DNA from: Haloferax litoreum
Lineage (GTDB): Archaea; Halobacteriota; Halobacteria; Halobacteriales; Haloferacaceae
Direction of reading: 5' to 3'
Assembly: GCF_009674605.1 (NCBI RefSeq)
Contig: NZ_WKJO01000001.1
Span: 2,542,001 to 2,606,000, forward strand
DNA length: 64,000 nucleotides
In this document: positions 17,262-26,107 of the stretch, piece after piece
Position numbering within the stretch: the stretch's first letter is position 1
How the letters are laid out: each line of letters opens with the position of its first letter
Notes under the pieces: model-generated
Told to the model about the DNA's origin: nothing
The model's input: the letters and a program-made list of their open reading frames with translations, nothing else
Database searches by the model: none
Translations under genes and position numbers: made by a program

Positions 17262-18122
17262 ATGCGCGGCATGAACGAAATCGACACGATTGGCGTCGTC
17301 GGCGCTGGGACGATGGGCAACGGAATCGCACAGGTCGCGGCGATGGCCGGGTACGACGTGGTCATGCGTGACCTCGAATCCGAGTACGTCGAACGCGGCA
17401 TCTCCGCCATCGACGACAGTCTCTCGCGGTTCGTCTCGAAAGACAAACTGAGCGAAACAGAAGCGGAAGCGACGAAAGAGCGTATCACGGGCACGACGGA
17501 CTTCGCGGACCTCGCCGAGTGCGACTTCGTGGTCGAAGCGGCCGTCGAGAACATGGACATCAAGCGCGACATCTTCGCGGACCTCGACGACCTGCTCCCC
17601 GAGGACGTGATTCTCGGCACGAACACGAGTACGCTCTCGATTACGACCATCGCGGCGGCCACCGAGCGACCCGAACAGGTCGTCGGCCTCCACTTCATGA
17701 ACCCCGTCCCCATCATGAAGGGCGTCGAAGTCGTCCGCGGCGAGAAGACCGACCCCGCAGTCGTCGAGTTCGCCCACGAACTCTCCGAGGACCTCGGAAA
17801 AGAGACGTGGGAGTCCGACGACAAGCCCGGATTCGTCACCAACCGCATCCTCATGCCGTGGTTGAACGAGGGTATCCGCGCCTACGACGAAGGCGTCGCC
17901 TCGAAAGAAGACATCGACCGCGGCATGACGCTCGGCACGAACGTCCCGATGGGACCGCTCACGCTCGCCGACCACATCGGTCTCGACATCTGTCTGGACG
18001 CGTCCGAGACGCTCTTCGAGGAACTCGGCGACCGCTACAAGCCCGCCTATCTGCTCAAGCGAAAGGTCGACGCGGGTGACCTCGGTAAGAAGACGGGCAA
18101 GGGCTTCTACGAGTACGAATAA
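17262..18122 (+). CDS. hbd: 3-Hydroxyacyl-CoA (3-hydroxybutyryl-CoA) dehydrogenase
   Basis: A 286-residue NAD-dependent dehydrogenase oxidising L-3-hydroxyacyl-CoA. Rossmann motif [14 protein letters not shown] at ~11-24, NTSTLSIT with the substrate-binding Ser, [11 protein letters not shown] with the catalytic His, and PGFVTNRIL near 187. The C-terminal half ends [13 protein letters not shown], usual for the family. A second ATG nine bases later gives MNEID. Likely role is beta-oxidation or butyryl-CoA metabolism. It is not in an operon with a thiolase. Confidence 0.93.
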   Translation: MRGMNEIDTIGVVGAGTMGNGIAQVAAMAGYDVVMRDLESEYVERGISAIDDSLSRFVSKDKLSETEAEATKERITGTTDFADLAECDFVVEAAVENMDIKRDIFADLDDLLPEDVILGTNTSTLSITTIAAATERPEQVVGLHFMNPVPIMKGVEVVRGEKTDPAVVEFAHELSEDLGKETWESDDKPGFVTNRILMPWLNEGIRAYDEGVASKEDIDRGMTLGTNVPMGPLTLADHIGLDICLDASETLFEELGDRYKPAYLLKRKVDAGDLGKKTGKGFYEYE

Positions 18123-18152
18123 CAGCGAACGAGACGCGCGCAGCGCAGGAAT

Positions 18153-18368
18153 TCACGCTTTTTTCAGGTATCGCATCACCCCCGCACCGACGACGCCGAC
18201 GACCAGAAACACCCCGCCAATCCCAGCCAACGCCAGCGCCAAGCCAGTCACAATCTCCACACCGCCGCTGACGACGTAGGCGAGAATCGCCCCAGCGAAG
18301 AAAATCGCCGCCACGAATCCACCGACGAAGAGGACGAACGTCGGCGTGAGATAGTCGTCTGCAGGCAT
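18153..18368 (-). CDS. Small two-span membrane protein (71 aa)
   Basis: A 71-residue protein: a short polar start, a helix about residues 10-33, a second helix about 38-62, and a basic end YLKKA. The basic tail suggests both ends in the cytoplasm. No domain is recognised. It converges with the dehydrogenase gene, 30 nt apart. Function unknown. Confidence 0.6.
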   Translation of the reverse strand: MPADDYLTPTFVLFVGGFVAAIFFAGAILAYVVSGGVEIVTGLALALAGIGGVFLVVGVVGAGVMRYLKKA

Positions 18369-18450
18369 ACCTGCCCCTTCGCAACCGGGGGACGAAACTG
18401 TTGTCCTACAGAGGGGGAAGTCTATCAGTTCTGAAACCCCGCGCGAACCC

Positions 18451-18457
18451 TTTTATC
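18451..18457 (+). promoter_or_regulatory. TATA box of ABC exporter operon
   Basis: ttttatc, 24 nt before the ATG at 18481; predicts a leaderless transcript for the three-gene operon. Confidence 0.55.
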
Positions 18458-18480
18458 CCATCCCGCGTGAAGGTCTGCCA

Positions 18481-19404
18481 ATGATAACGGTCGAGAATCT
18501 CCGAAAGACCTACGGCGACTTCCCCGCCGTCGTGGGCAGTGACTTCTCGGTCGAGTCGGGCGAGGTGTTCGGCATCGTCGGACCCAACGGCGCGGGCAAG
18601 ACGACGACGCTGAAGATGCTCGCCGGACTCGTCGAACCCACCGCCGGCACGGCAGCAGTCCTCGGGATGGACCCCGAAGACCCCGAGATGCGACGCAAAC
18701 TCGGCTTCCTCCCCGAAGAGTCGCCGCTCTACGAGGACATGACCCCACGGTCGTACCTCCGATTCTTCGCGGACCTCTACGACGTGCCCCGCGACGTCGC
18801 CGACGACCGAGCCGACGAAGTCCTCGACAGACTGGACCTCGAGTACCGCGACAGACGCCTCGGTGACATGTCGAAAGGGATGAAGCGCAAAGTGGCCATC
18901 GCGCGGTCACTCGTCAACGACCCCGACTTGCTCATCTACGACGAACCGGCGAGTGGTCTCGACCCACTGACGACGAACGTCGTCCTCGAATTCGTCCGTG
19001 AACTCCGCGACGAGGGAAAGACCGTCGTCTTCAGCGCGCACAACCTGTTCCACGTCGAGTCGGTCTGTGACCGCGTCGTCATCTTGAACCGCGGTGAGAT
19101 AATCGCCCGCGGGACTGTCCCCGAGATTCGTGCAGAACACGGTGAGACGACCTATCACGTCTACACGACGGTCGAACTCCCGGCGAGCGACGACCACCCG
19201 GCGACAGAGCCCGAGGGTGACCGATTCGTCGCCACCGTAGACGACATGGCCGACGTGGAAGCCCTCCGCGAGACGGCCGAATCCGCCGACGGACGCGTGG
19301 TGGACATCCGAACAGACGAGGCGTCGCTCGAAGATATCTTCCTGCGCCTCGCTCGTGAGTCGCCGACGACGAGCGCTGCCGAAGGGGGTCGCGGTCGGTC
19401 GTGA
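18481..19404 (+). CDS. ABC exporter ATPase (NatA-like)
   Basis: A 307-residue ATP-binding subunit. Walker A GPNGAGKT at 34-41, signature DMSKGMK at 129-135 (a degenerate LSGGQ, common in ABC-2 exporters), Walker B LLIYDEP at 150-156, and a switch His in FSAHNL. The ~90-residue C-terminal extension is typical of NatA-type ATPases. Its TGA overlaps the GTG of the next gene (GTGA), so it is coupled to two permeases downstream. Substrate unknown; the class exports drugs, lipids or sodium. Confidence 0.9.
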   Translation: MITVENLRKTYGDFPAVVGSDFSVESGEVFGIVGPNGAGKTTTLKMLAGLVEPTAGTAAVLGMDPEDPEMRRKLGFLPEESPLYEDMTPRSYLRFFADLYDVPRDVADDRADEVLDRLDLEYRDRRLGDMSKGMKRKVAIARSLVNDPDLLIYDEPASGLDPLTTNVVLEFVRELRDEGKTVVFSAHNLFHVESVCDRVVILNRGEIIARGTVPEIRAEHGETTYHVYTTVELPASDDHPATEPEGDRFVATVDDMADVEALRETAESADGRVVDIRTDEASLEDIFLRLARESPTTSAAEGGRGRS

Positions 19405-21296
19405 GTGACCACGACTCGAAGAGAGACGACTCGACTGCCGCCGGCTCGTCCAGTTCCCGATTCGGTGACCTTCGAACGCGTACCGTCGCACACCTGCGCG
19501 CAGTCGCCCGCATCGCACGATGGGAAGTCTCGCGGTCCGCAGGAACGGTCGACCGAAAGACGATAGCACTCGGACTGGTCGCCGCCCTCGTCGCTGCCGG
19601 TATCGCCGCAGGCGCAGTTGGAAGCGGCGTCGCCATCGACCAGAACCTCTACCGCGTCGGCATCGCGTCCGATAGTCCGTACTACGACGCTGTCGACCAG
19701 TCGTCGGTCCTCGAACCACGACCACTCTCCGACCCGAACGTCGAACTCGTCGTGTCGGAGACGCACGTCTCTGTGGCGGACACGCAGACCGGCCGGGCGG
19801 CGTATCAGGCCTACCGTGAGGCGGTCCAATCGTACAACGAACGGCAGATGCGTCTCGAAGCGAATCAATCGGCGGCGTTCCCCGTCGTCGTGACGCTCCA
19901 GTACCGCGAGCGCGGAGCGCTGGTTCCGGCCGGGAGCCGAGTCGATGGTGGGAACGGTGGCAACACAGTGTCGGGAGACGGGTCGGTCGCTGCTGACGGT
20001 GGCGACGGTGCAGGGTCCGACGCAAGTGGTGGAACCGGTTCGGCCGGTTCGGGGACCGGCGTCGATTCGTCCGACGCCGCCGCCGCGGACGACACGAACG
20101 TCGGCGCGTCTGCGCTCGGTGGGGCCGCGGGTCTCTTCGGCGGCGACGCCAGTGGGTCGCCGGCGAGCATCAGTCCGCCGTTCCCCTTCGCGTCGCTCGT
20201 CCTCGCGTTCGCGTTCCTCGTCCCGATGAACTTCGTGATTCAGGCGTACGGGTCGAGCATCCTCAACGAGCGCGTGAATCGCCGCGGCGAACTCCTGCTC
20301 GTCGCACCCATCTCGCCGGGGGACATCGTCGCCGGAAAGACGCTCCCGTACCTCGCGGGCATGGTCGGAATCACCGTCGTCATTGCGGCGGCCATCGGCG
20401 GCGGCCCCGTCTCCGTCGCGGCGGTCATCCCAATCGGGTTGCTGTTCCTCTCGTCGACGTTCGTGGGAGCGATGTTCGCCCGTTCGTTCAAGGAACTCAC
20501 CTTCGTGACGGTCACCGTCTCCGTCTTCTTGACGACGTACACGTTCGTGCCCGCCATCTTCACGAACGTAACGCCTATCGCGCTCATCTCGCCGTTGACG
20601 CTCGTCGTCCGTGACCTCGGTGGTGACGCCGTCTCGCTTGGTGACTTCGCGTTCTCCGTCGGCCCGATTCTCCTCGCCGCACTCGTGTTGTTCCTCCTCG
20701 GAACCGGCGTCTACCGCGAAGAGGACATGTTCACCCAGCGGTCGGTCCCGCTCAAGTTCCTCGACGCGCTCGACAGTCGAATCTCGCGCCCGCGGTCGAT
20801 TGCGACGCTCTCGGCGCTGTCGATTCCGTTCGTGTTCATCGCCGAACTCCTCGCTATCGCCGTGTTGTTCGTCCTTCCAGTGGACGTGACGGTTCCGCTC
20901 GTCCTCGTCGCCGTCGCCGTGGTCGAAGAACTCGCCAAGAGCATGCACATCTACGCGGCCTTCGAGAAGGCGCGGTTCGCCCGAACGGTTCGCGTCTCAC
21001 TCCTCCTCGGTGGTCTCTCTGGACTCGGGTTCTTCCTCGGCGAGAAGTTCACCGCCATCGTCCAACTCGTCGGACTGCCGTCGCTCACGCTGGGGCAGGC
21101 GGCCTTCGCACCGTCCGGCATCGGCCTCGCCACCGCCGCAGGATTGCTGGTCGCACCACTCGTCCTCCACGCCGTCACGGCCAGCGTCACCGCACTCGGC
21201 GCGAGGTGTGGCAAATCGACGTACGCCCTCGCGCTCGTCGGCGCGATTGGCATCCACGTCGTCTACAACATGCAGGTGGTGACGAACCTTGGGTAA
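19401..21296 (+). CDS. ABC-2 permease fused to a PrsW-like intramembrane protease domain
   Basis: A 631-residue membrane protein with two parts. The first ~450 residues are an ABC-2 permease: a helix near 55, a large outside loop ending in a Gly/Ser/Asp-rich stretch (about residues 175-260), then a bundle of helices including FVIQAYGSSILNERVNRRGELLLVAPI. The last ~180 residues form a second helical bundle with the four signatures of PrsW/CPBP glutamic-type proteases: EELAK (509-513), E548 in FFLGEKF, H590 in LVLHAVT and H619 in IHVVYN. The start is GTG, coupled to the ATPase gene. Fusion and active-site pattern are seen; protease activity is inferred. Confidence 0.8.
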   Translation: MSDHDSKRDDSTAAGSSSSRFGDLRTRTVAHLRAVARIARWEVSRSAGTVDRKTIALGLVAALVAAGIAAGAVGSGVAIDQNLYRVGIASDSPYYDAVDQSSVLEPRPLSDPNVELVVSETHVSVADTQTGRAAYQAYREAVQSYNERQMRLEANQSAAFPVVVTLQYRERGALVPAGSRVDGGNGGNTVSGDGSVAADGGDGAGSDASGGTGSAGSGTGVDSSDAAAADDTNVGASALGGAAGLFGGDASGSPASISPPFPFASLVLAFAFLVPMNFVIQAYGSSILNERVNRRGELLLVAPISPGDIVAGKTLPYLAGMVGITVVIAAAIGGGPVSVAAVIPIGLLFLSSTFVGAMFARSFKELTFVTVTVSVFLTTYTFVPAIFTNVTPIALISPLTLVVRDLGGDAVSLGDFAFSVGPILLAALVLFLLGTGVYREEDMFTQRSVPLKFLDALDSRISRPRSIATLSALSIPFVFIAELLAIAVLFVLPVDVTVPLVLVAVAVVEELAKSMHIYAAFEKARFARTVRVSLLLGGLSGLGFFLGEKFTAIVQLVGLPSLTLGQAAFAPSGIGLATAAGLLVAPLVLHAVTASVTALGARCGKSTYALALVGAIGIHVVYNMQVVTNLG

Positions 21297-22347
21297 CCCA
21301 CGACTCGCCATCGCACGGCGCGAACTCGGGAGTCTCCGCAAGGAGAAGACCATCGTGCTGGCTCTGGCTATCCAACTGTTCGTGGCGGCGTTCTCCTCGT
21401 TCCTCGTCGTCGGACTCGTCTCGCTGTACGACCCCAGTGCAGCGAATTATCAAGTCGATGTCGCCGTCACCGGTGGCGAAGCGGCGGTGAACGACCTCAT
21501 CGTCGCAATCGACGGCGAGTCGGGTCTGGCCGCGCGGCCGTATCCGTCCGTCGACACCGCGATGACAGCGTTCGAGGAGCGCCAGGTAGACGCGGTAGTC
21601 GAGGCGTCGACCGGGCCGAACGGACGCGTCCACCTCGTCGCAACCGCTCCGGACTCGGGCGTCGAGACGACTGCAGTCGTCGTGCGCCTCCGGGATGCAC
21701 TTCGGGCACTGGAGCGCACCGAACGCGCAGAGCGGAGCGCGTTCCTGTCGACGGACCCGCTTCCCGTCCCACCGGCAACGGAGTCGAGTCCGTACTTCGG
21801 GTTCACCTACACGGTACTCGTCCCGCTCCTGTTGTTCCTCCCGGTGTTCATCGCTGGGTCGCTCGTCGTCGACTCGTTGACGGAAGAAGTCGCTCGGGGG
21901 ACGCTCGAACTACTGCGCGTCGCCCCGGTGAGTTTCTCGGCCGTCGTCGATGGCAAGCTCCTCGCTGCGGGCGGACTGGCACCGATTCAGGCCGTCGCGT
22001 GGATGGCTCTTCTCCAACTGAACGGCACCGGCATCGACAACCTGGCGTGGTTGTTCGGGATGGTCACTGGACTCACGGCCGTCGTCGTCACGCTCGGGGC
22101 AACAGTCTCGATTACGGCACCCGACCGGCGAATCGCGCAACTACTCTACTCACTGGGTGTCCTGCTCGTCTTCGCAGGAACGTCGTTGCTGCCGCTCAGC
22201 CCCGCAAACAGTGCTGCGAGACTCGCGCTCGGAACTGCGGGGCTCAGTGCGAGACTCGCTGTCGTCGGACTCGTCGTCGTGGGTCTCGTCTCGCTCGTGG
22301 GACTGCGTGTCGTCGTCGGACGGGTCGACCCGAACGAACTCGGGTGA
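21289..22347 (+). CDS. ABC-2 type exporter permease
   Basis: A 352-residue permease starting at TTG 21289, eight bases inside the end of the preceding gene. The first helix is near 20-45, a periplasmic-type loop to ~160, then five helices with the DSLTEEVARGTLELLRVAPVS coupling segment that contacts the ATPase. It is the second membrane half of the exporter encoded by the two genes before it. A non-ATG start in a tight overlap suggests translational coupling. Confidence 0.85.
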   Translation: MGNPRLAIARRELGSLRKEKTIVLALAIQLFVAAFSSFLVVGLVSLYDPSAANYQVDVAVTGGEAAVNDLIVAIDGESGLAARPYPSVDTAMTAFEERQVDAVVEASTGPNGRVHLVATAPDSGVETTAVVVRLRDALRALERTERAERSAFLSTDPLPVPPATESSPYFGFTYTVLVPLLLFLPVFIAGSLVVDSLTEEVARGTLELLRVAPVSFSAVVDGKLLAAGGLAPIQAVAWMALLQLNGTGIDNLAWLFGMVTGLTAVVVTLGATVSITAPDRRIAQLLYSLGVLLVFAGTSLLPLSPANSAARLALGTAGLSARLAVVGLVVVGLVSLVGLRVVVGRVDPNELG

Positions 22348-22415
22348 TGCCACGACTCAGCCTCGGGGTCTCGTCGCCCGCGGCGATTCAGCACCGGAAG
22401 GCGTACAAGGGCTGA
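22347..22415 (+). CDS. Possible micro-ORF after the exporter operon (22 aa)
   Basis: An ATG at 22347 overlaps the permease stop as TGATG and opens a 22-residue frame (MPRLSLGVSSPAAIQHRKAY..). Stop-start overlap is typical of coupled genes, but the peptide is short, basic and has no recognised family. It could be chance. Confidence 0.2.
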   Translation: MPRLSLGVSSPAAIQHRKAYKG

Positions 22416-22431
22416 GTTCGACGGGCGACAC

Positions 22432-22764
22432 ATGGGTATCGGAGGCACTGCGAAGAAGCTCCAGAAGGTCGCAGAGATGGCCGAAGACGTCTACAAGAAG
22501 CTCAACGAACTGCGAGAGCAAATCGTCGAGGTTCGTGAGACGGTCGGCGAGACCAAACAGCGTGTCGACCGCCTCGAAGCCGAGAACGCCGAACAACGGG
22601 CGATTCTCGAAGCAATTGCCGAGGAGCAGGACATCGACACCGACGCGGTCATCGCGAACACACACATCGCCGAAGCCGAGGAGTCGACGTCGACGACCGA
22701 TTCGGACACCGACGACGCCACGAGCGCTTCCGACGACGACGACACCGAGACGACCGAAGAGTAA
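22432..22764 (+). CDS. Coiled-coil acidic protein (110 aa; DUF5798-like)
   Basis: A 110-residue protein with a long heptad-rich coiled coil from about residue 7 to 65 (KKLQKVAEMAEDVYKKLNEL...), then a very acidic Thr/Ser/Asp tail. No membrane segment. It resembles a small family found only in haloarchaea. Probably an oligomeric cytoplasmic protein; function unknown. It stands alone between the exporter and cysteine synthase. Confidence 0.65.
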   Translation: MGIGGTAKKLQKVAEMAEDVYKKLNELREQIVEVRETVGETKQRVDRLEAENAEQRAILEAIAEEQDIDTDAVIANTHIAEAEESTSTTDSDTDDATSASDDDDTETTEE

Positions 22765-22834
22765 CACTCAGTTTTCGCTCCGCCTCACACCGGGCTCGCG
22801 TCGCTACGAACCGGGATGATAACGTTCAGGACCG

Positions 22835-22851
22835 GGGGCAACATTTGCCCC
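22835..22851 (+). promoter_or_regulatory. Perfect inverted repeat at the cysteine synthase start
   Basis: ggggcaa-cat-ttgcccc, a perfect 7-bp inverted repeat ending three bases before the ATG at 22855. A TATA-like gatgataac lies at 22816-22824, so the repeat falls across the expected transcription start, a classic repressor position. Confidence 0.5.
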
Positions 22852-22854
22852 TGT

Positions 22855-23835
22855 ATGACCACGCACCGCGAACCCCTCGAATCGGTGCTCGACACTGTGG
22901 GCGAGACACCGCTCGTCAGGGTCCACGCGTCCCCAGACGAGGTTCCCGTCTACGCCAAACTCGAGTCGTTCAACCCCGGCGCGAGCGTCAAAGACCGCAT
23001 CGGGACGTACATGCTCGAACAGATGCTCGACTCGGGCGAACTCCCCGAGGGGGGGACTATCGTCGAACCGACTGCCGGAAACACCGGTATCGGACTCGCC
23101 GTCGCCGCCGGACAACTAGGAATCCGAGCCGTCTTCGTCGTGCCCGAGCGGTTCAGCGTCGAGAAACAGACGCTCATGCGCGCCCTCGGTGCCGACGTGG
23201 TGAACACCCCGACTGAAGACGGGATGGGCGGCGCAATCGACAAAGCGCAGCAACTCGCCGACGAACTCGACGACGCCGTCGTTCCCCAGCAGTTCTCGAA
23301 CCCACTCAACCCCGAGGCGCACTACGAGACGACGGCACCCGAAGTGTACGACGCTTTCGACGACGAAGTCGGTGCGCTCGTCGCCGGATGTGGAACCGCT
23401 GGGACGCTCATGGGGATGGCCCGCTACGGGCGCGAGAACCACGAGGACACGTTCGTCACCGCTGTCGAACCCGTCGGGTCGCTGTACTCGACACTCCACG
23501 GTCGTGACGTGGAGGAAGCGGCCTACAAGACCGAAGGTATCGGGACGCACAACCCCGCGACGAACGAGTTGTTCGAGCCCGAATTGGTAGACGAAATCGT
23601 CCAGGTCGGTGACCGCGAGACGCACACCGAGATGCAGCGACTCGCCACCGAAGAGGGCCACCTCGTCGCATCGAGTTCTGCCGCGAATTGCCTCGCCGCG
23701 CTCGACGTGGCCGAACGTGCTGCCGCCGGTGACCTCGACTTGCCGTACGACTCTGTCGTCACGGTGTTCCCCGACTCCTCGGAGCGGTACCTCTCGAAGG
23801 GCGTCTACGGCGACTTCGAGTCTTGGGAAGGATAA
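22855..23835 (+). CDS. cysK: Cysteine synthase family PLP enzyme
   Basis: A 326-residue fold-type II PLP enzyme. The PLP lysine is K46 in NPGASVKDRIG, the substrate loop is TAGNTG at 73-78, and the phosphate loop is GCGTAGTLMG. It makes cysteine from O-acetylserine or O-phosphoserine, or handles cystathionine; the family cannot separate these. The frame starts at 22816, but MTTHREPLES at 22855 is the family start. The palindrome just upstream suggests sulfur- or amino-acid-responsive repression. Confidence 0.9.
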   Translation: MTTHREPLESVLDTVGETPLVRVHASPDEVPVYAKLESFNPGASVKDRIGTYMLEQMLDSGELPEGGTIVEPTAGNTGIGLAVAAGQLGIRAVFVVPERFSVEKQTLMRALGADVVNTPTEDGMGGAIDKAQQLADELDDAVVPQQFSNPLNPEAHYETTAPEVYDAFDDEVGALVAGCGTAGTLMGMARYGRENHEDTFVTAVEPVGSLYSTLHGRDVEEAAYKTEGIGTHNPATNELFEPELVDEIVQVGDRETHTEMQRLATEEGHLVASSSAANCLAALDVAERAAAGDLDLPYDSVVTVFPDSSERYLSKGVYGDFESWEG

Positions 23836-23860
23836 GACCGCCTCGGAGGCTCACTACCTC

Positions 23861-24283
23861 TCAGACGGCGAGTCTGGCGTGTTCGACTTTGTAGCACTTG
23901 TTCTGGACGAATTCGAGGCCGGCGTCTTCCGCGCGTGCCGCGGCATCGGCGTCTCGGATACCGAGTTGAAGCCACACTGCCTTCACGTCGCCCCGTTCGG
24001 CAGCGCGTTCGATAGCGGCGTCGACGACGGCACCAGCCTCACCCGACGGCCTGAACACGTTCACGAGGTCGATGTCTTCGTCAACGTCCGCCAGCGAGTC
24101 GTAGGCCGTCTCGCCGAGAATCTCGTCACGGAACGGATTGACCGGGATGACGCGGTAGCCGTGCCGTTGCATGTACGCCGGAATCTCGTGGGCGGCCTTC
24201 CCCGGCGTGGCCGAACACCCGACGACGGCAATCGTCTCGTAGTCGAGCAATGGACGCAGGTCGTCGGCACTCGTGATGGGCAT
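23861..24283 (-). CDS. CoA-binding domain protein
   Basis: A 140-residue stand-alone CoA-binding (Rossmann) domain like the N-terminal module of succinyl-CoA synthetase alpha chains. VVGCSATPGKAAH near 20-32 is the nucleotide loop; VIPVNPF, DLVNVFRP and VWLQLGI follow. No catalytic His, so it is a ligand-binding protein, perhaps a sensor of CoA. The start at 24283 is preferred over a basic 19-residue extension. Converges with cysK. Confidence 0.85.
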   Translation of the reverse strand: MPITSADDLRPLLDYETIAVVGCSATPGKAAHEIPAYMQRHGYRVIPVNPFRDEILGETAYDSLADVDEDIDLVNVFRPSGEAGAVVDAAIERAAERGDVKAVWLQLGIRDADAAARAEDAGLEFVQNKCYKVEHARLAV

Positions 24284-24406
24284 AGCTACACCCACGTGGT
24301 ACGCGGCTAAAAACCTCGGCCGAGCGTGCGTCGTTCGCACAGTCGCAAACGGTGGCGTGGCTCCAGTGTCGTGGTCCTGTGTCTCCCGAGTCTCGCTGTC
24401 GCGTGG

Positions 24407-25018
24407 TCAGTCGCCGGCGAGACGAACGTCGGGGTCGGCGTCTTCGTACGTCGTGATGATGCCGTCGAACAGTTGCTTGATGGTGTTCATCGTCCGGTCA
24501 TCGTGGGCGTCCGCGTCGATAGCGAACAGACCGAGGCCACCGACGCTCTGGATTCGCCCGGTGAAGACGTGGAGGAAGCGGAACACCGTCTGGAGGTCGG
24601 CGTACATCAAGAGCGTCGACAGCGAGTGGAGCATGATGCGGTTCTGCTTGAGGCCGCGCTCTTGGTAATACTCCTGTAGTACCTCGGAGAGTTTGATACC
24701 GATTCCAGTCATGTCGACCGGAGACGACGTGTACTTGATTCGGTCGTCGTCGCGAACATCACCGACACCCTGTTGTCTGGTGACGCAGTCGACGACGGAG
24801 ACCGGGTTCCCCTCGTAGGGGACGCGCTTGGCGAAGTCCTTGAGGACGCGTTCTGCGCCGTCTTTCGTCGTGACGATGATGGCACCTTCGCCCTGTTTTG
24901 TCCCCTCTGTGAGGATGTCGAGCGCCAACGACCGCTTGCCGGTCAGCGGTGGGCCGCTAATCAGAAGGTTCGTTCCCGGTTCAACCTCGACGTCGAGGTC
25001 GGGGCCAAGGTCATACAT
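24407..25018 (-). CDS. KaiC/RecA-superfamily ATPase (HTR-like)
   Basis: A 203-residue RecA-fold protein. Walker A-like GPPLTGKR is at 22-29; Walker B-like IMLHSLSTLLMY lies near 130 and lacks a clear acidic end. This fits the haloarchaeal KaiC/RAD55-like proteins found beside sensory or regulatory genes. Its ATG overlaps the stop of a short upstream frame as ATGTATGA, implying coupled translation. Role likely regulatory; unknown. Confidence 0.75.
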   Translation of the reverse strand: MYDLGPDLDVEVEPGTNLLISGPPLTGKRSLALDILTEGTKQGEGAIIVTTKDGAERVLKDFAKRVPYEGNPVSVVDCVTRQQGVGDVRDDDRIKYTSSPVDMTGIGIKLSEVLQEYYQERGLKQNRIMLHSLSTLLMYADLQTVFRFLHVFTGRIQSVGGLGLFAIDADAHDDRTMNTIKQLFDGIITTYEDADPDVRLAGD

Positions 25019-25091
25019 AGGAGTACCCCGGTTGAAGAGTGGTGACTCCGAGGTGTACTAACGCATGACGCTTCCGCTCGCCGGGGGTCAT
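25011..25091 (-). CDS. Leading mini-ORF coupled to the KaiC-like gene (26 aa)
   Basis: An ATG at 25091 opens MTPGERKRHALVHLGVTTLQ... and ends inside the next gene's start (ATGTATGA). A TATA box at about 25120-25127 predicts transcription starting within about ten bases of this ATG, so the mini-ORF would be translated first. Either a tiny protein or a leader peptide that controls the ATPase gene. No similarity recognised. Confidence 0.4.
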   Translation of the reverse strand: MTPGERKRHALVHLGVTTLQPGYSYV

Positions 25092-25119
25092 CGGATAGTA
25101 CGACCATTCGGTGTGCCGG

Positions 25120-25127
25120 TAATATTC
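25120..25127 (-). promoter_or_regulatory. TATA box before the mini-ORF
   Basis: gaatatta on the minus strand, ~29 nt before the mini-ORF ATG and ~102 nt before the KaiC-like gene, so the ATPase mRNA carries the mini-ORF as leader. Confidence 0.45.
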
Positions 25128-25194
25128 TTTTTGATTGGAGGGTGGAAGATTCCAGAGACGAATCGTGTCAGTGCGGTTATTAGATTCGACAATT

Positions 25195-26046
25195 TCAGAC
25201 GGCGAGAGTGAGCGACGTCGCCCGCCCGACGATGAACGCGAACGCAGCGAGGAACATCCCGTGTTTGAGCCGGCGTTGTGCAGCACTCGGATTCTCGAAC
25301 GACTGGGCCGACGCGAAGAGCATCACGCCATCCGCGGGGACGACGAAGCCGAGATACGCCAGTCCGAAATCCCCACGGGCGAACGGGACGACGCTCGCGG
25401 CGACGGCGACGACGAGGACGGCGACCCCAATCCACAGCGAGGGTCGTTCACCGACGACGATTGGCAGGGTGCGAAGTCCTTCTTCTCTATCGCCAGCGAT
25501 ATCTTCTACGTCTTTGACGATTTCACGGGTGAGCGTCGCTAACGCCGCGAGGATGCACAACACGAGTGCCCCCAAGGGTTCGCCGATGGACGCACCACCG
25601 AAGAGGAACGTCGACCCCGTCAGCGCCGCGACGACGACGTTTCCGACGCCCGGTAATCCTTTGAAGAACTCCGTGTACGCGAGGAGTGCGACGAGGTTCA
25701 CCACCGCGATGGCGATGGCGACGAGGGGTAACGCGAGCGCAGACACGACAGCGCCGCCGAAGAGGGCGACGCTGAACCACTTGGTTTCGCCAGCAGTGAC
25801 CGCGCCGCGGGGGATGGGTCGGTCGGGACGGTTGATAGCGTCGATGTCGCGGTCGAAGTAGTCGTTGACCGCGTTCCCCGCTCCTGTCGCGAACACCGTC
25901 GCGAGGACGGCGGCGACGACTGCGAGCGTATCGCCGAGCGTCGCGCCGGCGACGAACGCACCCGTGAAGGTGAGCACGCCCGCAGCGAGCGCGTTCCCCG
26001 GTCGGGTGAGTTCGACGAATCCGCGCGCCCGCGCTCCGAGAGACAT
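25195..26046 (-). CDS. ubiA: UbiA prenyltransferase (digeranylgeranylglyceryl phosphate synthase type)
   Basis: A 283-residue polytopic UbiA enzyme. The two Asp-rich prenyl-binding motifs are present: NDYFDRDID at 61-69 and DVEDIAGD near 190. In archaea this family adds the second geranylgeranyl group to GGGP, the committed step toward archaeal diether lipids. About eight helices are visible. A TATA box 25 nt before the ATG at 26046 gives a leaderless transcript; the frame reaching 26103 is not used. Confidence 0.9.
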   Translation of the reverse strand: MSLGARARGFVELTRPGNALAAGVLTFTGAFVAGATLGDTLAVVAAVLATVFATGAGNAVNDYFDRDIDAINRPDRPIPRGAVTAGETKWFSVALFGGAVVSALALPLVAIAIAVVNLVALLAYTEFFKGLPGVGNVVVAALTGSTFLFGGASIGEPLGALVLCILAALATLTREIVKDVEDIAGDREEGLRTLPIVVGERPSLWIGVAVLVVAVAASVVPFARGDFGLAYLGFVVPADGVMLFASAQSFENPSAAQRRLKHGMFLAAFAFIVGRATSLTLAV

Positions 26047-26070
26047 ACCGGGTAGTGTTCGGACGCTCCG

Positions 26071-26077
26071 TATAAAT
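26071..26077 (-). promoter_or_regulatory. TATA box of ubiA
   Basis: tttata on the minus strand at leaderless spacing before the ATG at 26046. Confidence 0.55.
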
Positions 26078-26107
26078 CGCGCGGAGTCGCCGCCGCGAAT
26101 CAATCCA

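Noticed and set aside
19161-20948. 595-codon reverse frame across the exporter genes
   Set aside because: Arg/Glu/Asp-rich with no domain; antisense to ATPase and permease with clear motifs.
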